Source: JAJEAO01 sp963667635 (GTDB lineage Bacteria > Acidobacteriota > Vicinamibacteria > Marinacidobacterales > Marinacidobacteraceae). From it: a DNA stretch of 64,000 nucleotides. The notes under the pieces are model-generated. The model made no database searches. It saw nothing but the letters and a program-made list of their open reading frames with translations, and had not been told where the DNA came from. A program made the translations under genes and the position numbers. The stretch covers positions 372,001 to 436,000 of the forward strand of contig OZ246946.1 of the NCBI GenBank assembly GCA_965232015.1. The letters run 5' to 3'. Shown here in pieces: positions 36,301 to 48,300 of this stretch; position 1 is the stretch's first letter, and the number at the start of each line of letters is the position of its first letter.

Positions 36301-39300
36301 GGCGCCGGGTCGCAGCCCCCGCGTACCCGTTCGAGGGACGCCGGTACTGGGTGGACGAGCCGGCCGACGATCCGGCGGTCAGCGACGGCCCCGCCGCGCG
36401 GCTTGCCGCCGGCGCCGAGCCGGTGGCGGCCCGTGCGCGGCGACTCGAGGCCTTCCTGCGGCGCGAGATAAGGGGCTTTCTGCGGCTCCCGGAGATGCCG
36501 CCCGCGGACGCCGGATTCCTCGAGGTGGGCATGGAATCGCTGCAGGTGGTCGAGCTGCGTCATCGCCTGAGCCGGGCGCTCGGCGAGGCGTATCAGGTCT
36601 CGGAGGCGGAGTTCTTCTCCTATCCGACACCGGCGCGGCTCGCGGCCCACGTCGCGGCGCAGCTCGGCGAGTCGGGCCCGGCGCGCGCGCCGGCCCGGCC
36701 GGCGCTTCCGATGGGCGTTCGCCAGCGGGTCCGGGCGTCCGATCGGATCGCGGTCGTCGGGATGAGCTGCCGCTTTCCGGGCGGTGGCGGCCTCGACGAC
36801 TTCTGGCGCCGGTTGCGCCGCGGCGAGGACCTGGTGACCGAGGGTCGCCCCGACGGGGGGCTTCCCGGGACCGGGGGGCCCGGGGGTTGGGGCGCGTACG
36901 TGCCCGGCCTGGACGGTTTCGATGCGGGTTTCTTCCGGATCGCGCCGGTGGAGGCGGAGCTGCTGGATCCCCAGCAGCGGCTGCTGCTCGAGGTGACCTG
37001 GGAGGCTCTGGAAGAGGCCGGGATCCCTCCGCGGAGCCTGGCGGGCAGCCGGACGGGGGTTTACGCCGGGATGTTCGCGAGCGACTACCAGGGCCTGGTG
37101 GCGCACACCGCGCCAGGGCTCTACCGCTCGACCGGGTCCAGTTTCTCGGCGGCGATCGGCCGGGTGGCCTACACGTTGGGGCTCGAGGGCCCGGCGGTCG
37201 CGGTGGACACGGCGTGTTCGGCCTCGCTGGTGGCGATCCACCAGGCGGTCGCCGCGCTGGAGCGGAGGGAGGTGGACCTGGCGCTCGCGGGGGGGGTGAA
37301 CGTGGTGCTCGGCGCCGGGCTGACCGAGGCGTTTGCGGCGGCGGGAATGCTGGCGGCGAACGGCCGCTGCAAGACGTTCGACGCCTCGGCGGACGGCTAC
37401 GTGCGGGGGGAGGGGTGCGGAGTGCTGGTGCTGAAGCGGCTCTCCGACGCGGAGCGGCACGGGGACCGGATCCTGGGGGTGCTGCTCGGTTCGGCGGTGA
37501 ACCAGGACGGGGCGAGTGCGGGGCTGACGGCGCCGAACGGTCTCGCGCAGGAGCGGCTGATCGGGGAGGCGCTCCTCCGGGCCGGTGTTTCGCCCTCGTC
37601 GGTGGATTATCTGGAGGCGCACGGGACGGGGACCGAGCTGGGGGACCCGATCGAGGTGGGGGCGGCGGCGTCGGTGTACGGGGAGGGTCGGGAGGCGGAG
37701 CGGCCGCTGCTGCTGGGTTCGGTGAAGACGAATGTGGGGCACCTGGAGGCGGCGGCGGGGGTGGCGGGGGTGATCAAGGTGCTGCTCGCGATGCGGGCGG
37801 GGGTGATCCCGAAGCACCTGCACTTCGAGACGCCGAACCCGCGGATCGAATGGGAGGAGCTGTCGGTGCGGGTGACGGCGGAGGCGACGCGGTGGCCGGA
37901 GGGGGATCGTCCGCGGCGGGCGGGGGTGAGTTCGTTCGGCTATTCGGGGACGAACGCGCACCTGGTGCTGGAGTCCGGCGCGCCGGCAAGGGAGTCCGGC
38001 GCGCCGGCAAGGGGGCCCGGCGCGGCGGCGCTCGCCGCCCGCCGCCGGCTCTTGCCGCTGTCGGGGCGGAGCGGGGCGGCGCTCGGGGAGCTGGCGGGGC
38101 GGTATGCGGAGTGGCTGGGCGAGGGAGAGGAGGATGCGGACTGGGAGCGGCTGTCGGACATGGCGTGGACGGCGGGGGTGGGGCGGAGCCACTTCGGGGT
38201 TCGGGCGGGGGTGGTGTTCGGGGAGTGCGGGGAGCTGCGGGAGGCGTTGGCGGAGCTGTCGGCGTCGGGGGGGGCGCGGGCGGCGGTTTCGTCGGAGGCG
38301 CCGAAGGTGGCGTTCCTGTTCACCGGGCAGGGGAGCCAGTGGGTCGGGATGGGGCGGGAGCTGTACGGGACGGAGCCGGTGTTCCGGGAGGTTCTGGACC
38401 GTTGCGAGGCGGCGTTCGTGGAGGAGCGGGGGGAGTCGCTTCGGGCGGTGATGTTCGGGGACGCGGAGGGCCTCGACCGGACGGAGTGGACGCAGCCGGC
38501 GCTGTTCGCGCTGTCGGCGGGATTGACGGAGCTGTGGCGGAGCGTTGGGGTGTCGCCGTCGGCGGTGCTGGGTCACAGCGTGGGGGAGATCGGAGCGGCG
38601 TGGGCTTCGGGAGCGTTGGGTCTGGAGGATGGGCTGCGGTTCGCGGCGCGGCGGGGGGCGCTCATGGGGTCGCTGCCTGCGGGAGGCGGGATGGCGGCGG
38701 TGTTCGCGCCGGTGGAAGAGGTGGAGTCGGAGATACGGGAGACGAACGCGGGTTCGGAGGGGGCGGGTCTGTCGGTGGCGGCGGAGAACGGGACGCACGC
38801 GGTGGTGAGCGGCCCGTTGCGTCTTCTGACCTTGCTGCGGCGCCGGCTGGGGGAGCGGGGGGTGCGGACGAAGGGGCTGCGGACGAGCCACGCGTTCCAC
38901 AGCGGGCTGATGGAGCCGGCGCTTCTGGAGCTGGAGGCGGCGGCGGGAGCGCTTCGGTGGAGCGCGCCGGAGGTTGCGCTGGTGAGCAACCTGACGGGCC
39001 GCGAGGCGGGGGCGGAGGAGCTCGGGGACGGTGGGTACTGGCGGCGTCAGGCGCGGGAGCGGGTGCGGTTCGCGTCAGACCCGAACGACCGCGCCTCCGC
39101 TGTCTCCGGGGTGGGCGCGCTCGCGGAGCTGGGGGTGGGGGTTCTGATCGAGGTGGGGCCGCGGGCGGTTCTGGGTCCGATGGCGGCGCTTTCGTGGCCG
39201 GAGGGGGAGGTCGGCGATGGCCCGGGGTCGGGGCCGGTGGTGGTCACGAGCCTGGGGCGGGAGAGGAGCTTCGCGGAGGGGGTGTCGGGGGCGTACGAGG

Positions 39301-42300
39301 CGGGGCTTCCGGTGTCGTTCGCGGGTTTGTTCGTCGGGGAGCGGCGGCGTCGGGTGTCCTTGCCGACGTATCCCTTCCAGCGGGAGCGGCACTGGGTGAA
39401 GGCTCCGCCGTCGGTACGGAGAGCGGGCCTGCCGCTGCTGGGGGTGCGGCGGGACGCACGGGGTGGCGAGGCGAGCTTCGAGACGGAGCTTTCGGCCGGG
39501 TTCCCGGCGTGGCTCGGGGACCACCGGGTGTTCGGGGAGGTCCTGGTCCCGGCGGCGCTCTATGTGTCGCAGGCGGTGGAGGCGCTCCGGGCGATGGGGC
39601 GGGGCCCGTCGGTGACGCTGACGGAGGTGCAGCTCCACCACCCGTTGCTGCTGGCGGAGGAAGCGGTGCGGACGGTGCAGTGGGCGCTGGTTCCCGGGGA
39701 GCGTTGGGAGGTGGCGAGCCGGGAGGGGGATGGGGGGAAATGGGAGTTGCACGCCGAGGGCGGGGTGGGTCCGGCGGCGGGCGTCGGGGAGCCGGTGGAG
39801 CTGGAGGGGTTGCGTTCGGGTCTCGGGAGGGAGGAGGTGTCGGGGCTGTATCGCCGGGTTGCGGCGGAGGGGATCGGGTATGGCGCGTCGTTTCGGGTCT
39901 TGACCGATTTGTGGACGGGAGCGGAGGAGGCGCTCGGGGAGGTTCAGTTGTCGCCGGAGGCGGAGCGGGAGGGGTTGGCGATCCATCCGGCGCTGCTGGA
40001 CGGGTGTTTCCAGGTTCTCGGGGGGGTTGGGGCGCTGTCCGGGGAGGGCGGGGCGTGGCTGCCGCTGGGCTGGGAGCGGTTGTGGTTGAGCGGTTCGCTG
40101 CCAGCGCGGCTTTGGTGTCGCGCCCGGGTGCGGCGGGACGAGGGCGAGCTGCGCCGGGCGGACCTGGAGATTTACGGGATGGGGGGCGAGGCGTTGGGCG
40201 GGGTGGAGGGCTTCACGCTGCGGCGGGCGAGCCGGGCGACGCTCCTCGGGGGGCAGGTGGAGGAGTTGCTCCACGAGATCGTGTGGCGCGAGGGAGACCC
40301 GGTGGGGCTCCGGGCGGCGGATTTCCTGCTCGGGCCGGCGGAACTCCTCGACGGGTTGCCGGCCGCGGAGTCGGTTCTGGAACGAGAGGGCCTGGGCCGG
40401 GAGCAGCGCCGCGCCCACTCGCTCGAACTCGAGTCGCAGGCGCGCCGGTTCGCGCTGCGGGGGTTGGAGGATCTCGGGTGGAACCGGCGGGCTGGCGAGG
40501 TGTTCGAGCCGGAGGAGCTGCGGCGAAGGCTCAAGGTGACCGGAGACCACCGGCGGCTCTTCGGCCGGCTCCTGCAGATCCTCGACGAGGCCGGCATCGT
40601 CCATCGGGGCCGCGGCGGGGGCCGGATCGTGATGTTGGGCCGCGAGGAGCCGTTGCCGGAGGGCCTCAAGGCTTCCGCGGGGGTTCCCGACTCCGTCGAG
40701 GGACGCCTGCTGCGGCGCTGCGGCGGCTCGCTGGCGGAGGTCCTGAGGGGCCGGGCGGACGCTCTGGAGCTCCTGTTCGGGCAAGAACCGGGGGCGGCGG
40801 ACTTCTACCGGGACTCCGGGATGGGGCGGGCGCTGAACCGGATGGTCGCGGCCGCGGTGGGACGCGCGGTTTCCCGCCTGCCGGAGGGTCGGCGGCTGCG
40901 GGTCGTGGAGGTGGGCGCGGGAACCGGGGCGACGACGGCGGCGGTGCTGGCCTCGCTCCCCGCGGGTCGGGTGGACTACGACTTCACCGACGTGTCCGCG
41001 GGTTTCTTCGCGGATGCGGAGCGGCGCTTCGGGCAGAGCGGGGCGAACTTCCGCTGCCGGGTGCTGGACCTCGAGCGGGACCCGGCGGAGCAGAGGTTCG
41101 AAGAACACGCCTGTGATCTCCTGATCGCGGCGAACGTTTTGCACGCGACCCGCGACCTCGGGGCGACCCTGACCCGGTGCCGACGGCTGCTCGCGCCCTC
41201 GGGGCTGCTGGTCGCGGCGGAGCTGACGGCGGCGGAGAGCTGGCTGGACCTGACGTTCGGGCTGCTTCCGGGCTGGTGGCGGTTCGAGGACCGGTATCGC
41301 CCGGACTACCCGCTGGCCCCGACGCGGGTCTGGCGGCGGGCGCTCGCCGAGGCCGGCTTTCCGGAATCAGCCTTCTCAGGCGGGGAAGGCGGGCCGGCGA
41401 TCGTGCTGGCGCGGGGGCCGTCCGAGGTGGCGGCGCCGGAGGGGCGGTTCGTCCTGGCCGGGGCCGGGGAGTTCGCGGGGGAGCTCTCCGGAGAACTGCG
41501 CCGTCGGGGACAGGAGGTGGCGGTTGGCCCGGCGGACGGCGATCGCGAGGCGTGGCGGTCGTTCTTCGCGTCGTTGCCTGAGGAGGTTCCGCTCCGCGGG
41601 GTGGCGCACCTCGCGGCGGTGCGGGGCGACGGTTCCGGGTTGACCACGGCAGAGCTGGAGCGGGAAGTGGAACGGGTGGGTTCAAGCGCGCTGTCGCTGG
41701 TGCAGGGGATGACGGACGCCGGGGTGCGGCCGGAGGGGGGGACGTGGTTTGTGAGCCGGGGGGGCCAGGTCGTGGGGCGGGAGCGGACGGGGGCGCTCGC
41801 GGGGGCGCTGCTGTGGGGACTCGGGAGCGTGGTGGATCTGGAGTACGGGGATCTGAAGGCGCGGGTTCTGGATCTGGACCCGGGCGCTCGGCCGTCGGCT
41901 CCGGAGGTGGCGGACGAGTTGCTGGTCCCGGACCGGGAGACGCGGATCGCGCTGCGCGGTGGGGTCCGCCGGGTGGCGCGGCTGACGCGGCTGAGGAAGC
42001 GCGCGGCGCTGCCGGAGGCGGGGGGGTTCCGGCTGGCGGCGGACCCCGGGGGCGGGCTGGACCGGCTGCGGGTGGAAGAGGCCCCTCGCGCGGCGCTCGC
42101 CGCTCGGGAGATCCGGGTCGCGGTGGAGGCGACGGGGGTGAACTTCCACGACGTGATGGTGGCGATGCGGCTGGTGGACGTGGAGCAGCCGCTCGGGGCG
42201 GACTTCTGCGGGCGGGTCGTGGAGTTGGGCCCGGAGGTTCGCCAGTTGGCCGTGGGGGACCGGGTCGTCGGATTCGCCGCCGGGACGTTCGGGCCCCACG

Positions 42301-45300
42301 CGGTGAGCCCGGTGGAGCTGGCGGCGCCGGCGCCGGCGGGTTTTTCGGCGGCGGAGCTGGCGACGCTCCCGAGCGTGTTCGTGACGGCGGCGCTGGCGTT
42401 CGAGTTCGCGGGGCTGAGCCGGGGAGCGCGGGTTCTGATCCACGCGGGGACGGGAGGCGTGGGCCAGGCGGCGATCGGGCTGGCGCGGGCGGCGGGGCTT
42501 TCGGTGTATGCGACGGCGAGCGCGCCGAAGCAGGAGGTCCTGCGTTCGCTCGGCGTCGAGGGGGTGTTCGACAGTCGGAGTCCGGGGTTCGGCTCGGCGG
42601 TGCTGGAGGCGACCGACGGGGCCGGGGTGGAGATGGTGCTGAACAGCCTGACGGGGGAGGGGTTCATCGAGGCGAGCCTGTCGTGCCTGGCGCCGGGCGG
42701 CTGCTTCGTGGAGCTGGGGAAGCGGGGGATCTGGAGCGAGGAGGAGATGGCGGCGGCGCGGGCCGACGTGCGGTACCGGAACGTGGCGCTGGACGAGCTG
42801 GTACGGCGGGAGCCGGCGCGGGTGGGTGCGGTGCTGCGGGGAGTGCTGGAGCGGGTGGAGGCGGGGGAGCTCGGGCCGCTGCCGTTCACGCGCTGGCCGC
42901 TGTCGCAGGCGGGGCGGGCGCTGACGCGGATGCGGGAAGCGAGGCACGTGGGGAAGCTGGTTCTGGTTCCGTCGGCGCTCGCCGGTGGCGGGCTGCGGGG
43001 AGATGGGAGCTATCTGGTGACCGGCGGTCTGGGAGGGATCGGGCTGGAGGTGGCGCGCTGGCTGGCGCGTTCGGGAGCAGGAGCGATCGTGCTGAACGGG
43101 CGGCGAGCGCCGGACGCGGGGGCGGCGGCGGTCGTGGAGGAGTTGCGGGCGGGTGGCGCGGAGGTTCGGGTGGAGATCGCGGACGTCACCGACGGCGCGG
43201 CGGTGGAGGAGATGCTGGGGCGGCTGGACGCGGAGCTGCCGCGGCTGGCGGGGGTGATCCACAGCGTGGGGGCGCTCGCGGACGGTGCGCTGACAAATCA
43301 GGACTGGGGGCGTTTCGAGGAGGTGCTGCGGCCGAAGGTGCTGGGGGCGTGGCGCCTCCACCGGGCGACGCTGGATCGGGATCTCGATCTGTTCGTGCTG
43401 TTTTCGAGCGCGGCGGGGGTCCTGGGGAACGCGGGGCAGGGCAACCACGCGGCGGCGAACGCGTTCCTGGACCAGTTGGCGCGGCGCCGGCGGGCGCTGG
43501 GGCTTGCGGGTCAGGCGATCGCGTGGGGCGCCTGGTCGCACACGGGAGAGGCGGCGGAGCGGCGCGAGCGGGTTTCCAGAAGGCTGACGGGGCGCGGAGA
43601 GGGCTGGATTTCACCCCACCGCGGGATCCAGGCGCTGGACCGGCTGGTGCGCGAGGACGTGGGGCGCGCTCTGGCGGCGTCGGTGGACTGGTCCGACGCG
43701 CCCTCCCGCCCGGCCTGGCTCGACGAGCTGGTCAGACCGGACGCGGAACCGGCCGCCGCTTCGGGGGACGCGGCCCGAGGTCTCGAGGGGTTGTCCGGAG
43801 CGGAGGGCGAAGCCGAGCTGATCCGGTTCCTGCGAGGAGAAGTGGCTTCCGTGCTGCGACTCCGTTCGGATCCCGCCCCGGATGCGGGTTTCTTCGAGCT
43901 GGGGATGGATTCGCTGATGGCGGTGGAGCTCCGGAATCGGCTGAACCGGATGCTCCAGGGCGTCCTGGTGGTCCCGAACACGGCGCTCTTCGATCATCCG
44001 GATGTGGCCCGGTTGGCGCGTTTTCTGGCCCGGCAGCTCGGGGACCGGTCGGCGCCGGACCCGGTTTCGCCGGCGCCGGCGGTCTCGTCGCGGCGGGACG
44101 AGGGCATCGCCGTGGTGGGGATGGCCTGCCGTTTCCCGGGGGGGAACGGCCTCGACGGTTTCCGCGATCTCCTCCTTGCGGGTGGCGACGCGGTGACCCG
44201 CGGACGCCCGGACGGGCTGATCGTGGAGCCGGGAACGGAGGCGGCCCGGTTCCCGGGGGCCTACGTGGATGGGATGGATCGGTTCGACGCCGGGTTCTTC
44301 CGGATCGCGCCGGTGGAAGCGGCGTTGATGGACCCGCAGCAGCGGCTGCTGCTGGAAGTGAGCTGGGAGGCGCTGGAGGACGCCGGGCTGGATTCCGCGG
44401 CGCTGCGCGGCAGCCGCACCGGAGTGTTCGGGGGGATGTGCGGCCATGACTACGAGAGGCTCGTCGCCGAGACGTGGGGGGCGCCGGCCACGAATCTCTA
44501 CCGGTCCACCGGCATCGCTCCTTCCGCGGCCATGGGCCGGGTGGCGTTCGCGCTGGGTCTCAGAGGCCCCGCGATCACCGTGGACACGGCGTGCTCCTCG
44601 TCGCTGGTGGCGGTCCACCAGGCGGCCACCGCGCTGCGGCTGGGGGAGGCGGACCTCGCGCTCGCCGGAGGCGTGAACGCGATCCTGACCTCGGAGGCGA
44701 CGCGGATCTTCACGGATGCGGGGATGCTGGCGCCGGACGGTCGGTGCAAGACGTTCGATGCGGCGGCGGATGGGTTCGTGCGGGGGGAGGGTTGTGGGAT
44801 GGTGGTGCTGAAGCGGCTATCGGACGCGGAGCGGGACGGGGACCGGATCCTGGGGGTGCTGCTCGGTTCGGCGGTGAACCAGGACGGGGCGAGCGCGGGG
44901 CTGACGGCGCCGAACGGCCCGGCGCAGGAGGAAGTGATCCGCGAGGCGCTGGCCCGGGCGGGGGTTGCGCCGGCCGCGGTGGACTACCTGGAGGCGCACG
45001 GGACGGGGACGGAGCTGGGAGATCCGGTGGAGGTGGTGGCGGCGGCCTCGGTGTACGGGAAAGGCCGCGAGGCGGAGCGTCCGCTGCTGATGGGTTCGGT
45101 GAAGACGAACGTGGGGCACCTGGAGGGGGCGGCGGGGGTGGCGGGGCTGATCAAGGTGCTGCTGTCGCTGCGGGCGGGGGTGATCCCGAAGCACCTGCAC
45201 TTCGAGACGCCGAACCCGCGGATCCCGTGGGAGGAGCTGCCGGTGCGGGTGGTCTCGGAGGGTTCGTCCTGGCCGGAGGGACTGGATCGTCCGGTGCGGG

Positions 45301-48300
45301 CGGGGGTGAGTTCGTTCGGTTACTCGGGGACGAACGTCCACCTTGTGCTGGAGGGCTACCCGCCGGCGCGCGCCAGTTCTCCCGGCCAGTTCTCCCGGTG
45401 GGGGCGGGGCCCGGCAAGGCGTCCGGGAATTGCCGGCCCCCCACCGGGAGAACTGGTGGAGTCCGGCGCGCCGGCAAGGGAGTCCGGCGCGCCGGCAAGG
45501 GGGCCCGGCGCGGCGGCGCTCGCCGCCCGCCGCCGGCTCTTGCCGCTGTCGGGGCGGAGCGGGGCGGCGCTCGGGGAGCTGGCGGGGCGGTATGCCGGGT
45601 GGCTGGGCGAGGGAGAGGAGGAGGCGGACTGGGAGCGGCTGTCGGACATGGCGTGGACGGCGGGGGTGGGGCGGAGCCACTTCGGGGTTCGGGCGGGGCT
45701 GGTGTTCCGGGACGGGCTGGACCTCGGGGAGCAGCTCGCCCTGCTGGCGTCGGAGGGGAGGGCGCGGGCGGCGGTTTCGTCGGAGCCGCCGAAGGTCGCG
45801 TTCCTGTTCACCGGGCAGGGGAGCCAGTGGGTCGGGATGGGGCGGGAGCTGTACGGGACGGAGCCGGTGTTCCGGGAGGTTCTGGACCGTTGCGAGGGGG
45901 CGTTCGTGGAGGAGCGGGGGGAGTCGCTTCGGGCGGTGATGTTCGGGGACGCGGAGGGCCTCGACCGGACGGAGTGGACGCAGCCGGCGCTGTTCGCGCT
46001 GTCGGCGGGATTGACGGAGCTGTGGCGGAGCGTTGGGGTGTCGCCGTCGGTGGTGCTGGGTCACAGCGTGGGGGAGATCGGAGCGGCGTGGGCTTCGGGA
46101 GCGCTGGGTCTGGAGGATGGGCTGCGGTTCGCGGCGCGGCGGGGGGCGCTCATGGGGTCGCTGCCTGCGGGAGGCGGGATGGCGGCGGTGTTCGCGCCGG
46201 TGGAAGAGGTGGAGTCGGAGATACGGGAGACGAACGCGGGTTCGGAGGGGGCGGGTCTGTCGGTGGCGGCGGAGAACGGGACGCACGCGATGGTGAGCGG
46301 CCCGTTGCGTCTTCTGACCTCGCTGCGGCGCCGGCTGGGGGAGCGGGGGGTGCGGACGAAGGGGCTGCGGACGAGCCACGCCTTCCACAGCGGGCTGATG
46401 GACCCGGCGCTTCTGGAGCTGGAGGCGGCGGCGGGGGCGCTGGGGTGGAGCGCGCCGGAGGTATCGCTGGTGAGCAACCTGACGGGCCGCGAGGCGGGGG
46501 CGGAGGAGCTCGGGGACGGTGGGTACTGGCGGCGTCAGGCGCGGGAGCGGGTGCGGTTCGCGTCAGACCCGAACGACCGCGCCTCCGCTGTCTCCGGGGT
46601 GGGCGCGCTCGCGGAGCTGGGGGTGGGGGTTCTGATCGAGGTGGGGCCGCGGGCGGTTCTGGGTCCGATGGCGGCGCTTTCGTGGCCGGGGGAGGTCGGC
46701 GATGGCCCGGGGTCGGGGCCGGTGGTGGTCACGAGCCTGGGGCGGGAGAGGAGCTTCGCGGAGGGGGTGTCGGGGGCGTACGAGGCGGGGCTTCCGGTGT
46801 CGTTCGCGGGTTTGTTCGCCGGGGAGCGGCGGCGTCGGGTGTCCTTGCCGACGTATCCGTTCCAGCGGGAGCGGCACTGGGTGAAGGCTCCGCCGTCGGT
46901 ACGGAGAGCGGGCCTGCCGCTGCTGGGGGTACGGCGGGACGCACGGGGTGGCGAGGCGAGCTTCGAGACGGAGCTTTCGGCCGGGTTCCCGGCGTGGCTC
47001 GGGGACCACCGGGTGTTCGGGGAGGTCCTGGTCCCGGCGGCGCTCTATGTGTCGCAGGCGGTGGAGGCGCTCCGGGCGATGGGGCGGGGCCCGTCGGTGA
47101 CGCTGACGGAGGTGCAGCTCCACCACCCGTTGCTGCTGGCGGAGGAAGCGGTGCGGACGGTGCAGTGGGCGCTGGTTCCCGGGGAGCGTTGGGAGGTGGC
47201 GAGCCGGGAGGGGGATGGGGGGAAATGGGAGTTGCACGCCGAGGGCGGGGTGGGTCCGGCGGCGGGCGTCGGGGAGCCGGTGGAGCTGGAGGGATTGCGT
47301 TCGGGTCTCGGGAGGGAGGAGGTGTCAGGGCTGTATCGCCGGGTTGCGGCGGAGGGGATCGGGTATGGCGCGTCGTTTCGGGTCTTGACCGATTTGTGGA
47401 CGGGAGCGGAGGAGGCGCTCGGGGAGGTTCAGTTGTCGCCGGAGGCGGAGCGGGAGGGGTTGGCGATCCATCCGGCGCTGCTGGACGGGTGTTTCCAGGT
47501 TCTCGGGGGGGTTGGGGCGCTGTCCGGGGAGGGCGGGGCGTGGCTGCCGCTGGGCTGGGAGCGGTTGTGGGTGAGCGGTTCGCTGCCGCCGCGGCTGCTC
47601 TGCCGCGCCCGGGTGCGGCGGGACGAGGGCGAGCTGCGCCGGGCGGACCTGGAGATTTACGGGATGGGGGGCGAGGCGCTGGGCGGGGTGGAGGGCTTCA
47701 CGCTGCGGCGGGCGAGCCGGGCGACGCTCCTCGGGGGGCAGGTGGAGGAGTTGCTGCACGAGATCGTGTGGCGCGAGGGAGACCCGGTGGGGCTCCGGGC
47801 GGCGGATTTCCTGCGGGGTCCAGAGGCGGTCGCGGCGGGTTTGCGGCCGGTGGAGGCCTACCTGGAGTCGGAGGGACTCGGCCGGGAGGAGCTGGAGGCG
47901 TTCGAGAGCGAGCTGGAGCGCGAGGCTCGCTGGTATGCGCTGGGTGCGTTCGAGGAGCTCGGCTGGGAGCGTCGGCGGGGGAGTCGGTTCACGACGGAGG
48001 AGTTGCGTCGGCGTCTTCGGGTGACGGGGGACCACGGCCGGCTGTTCGGGCGTCTTCTGGGGCTGTTGGCGGAGGCGGGGGAGGTGTCGCGTGAGGGTTC
48101 GGGCGTCTGGGAGGATCTCGGGGGCGGCGGGGCTGCGGCGCCGGGCAAGAGCGGGGCGGGTTCGTCGGGAATGGGTTCGGGGGCGATCGAGTTCGCGCTG
48201 TTGCGGCGCTGCGGGGCGTCGCTCGCGGAGGTCCTGCGGGGTCGGGCCGATCCGCTCGATCTGCTGTTCGGTGCGGAGCCGGGGGCGGCGGCGTTGTATC

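Noticed and set aside
43446..43448. Calling the gene A ketoreductases inactive because Tyr is His
   Set aside because: The DH domains in the same modules look functional and His variants probably occur in other PKSs; the change is reported without a verdict on activity.
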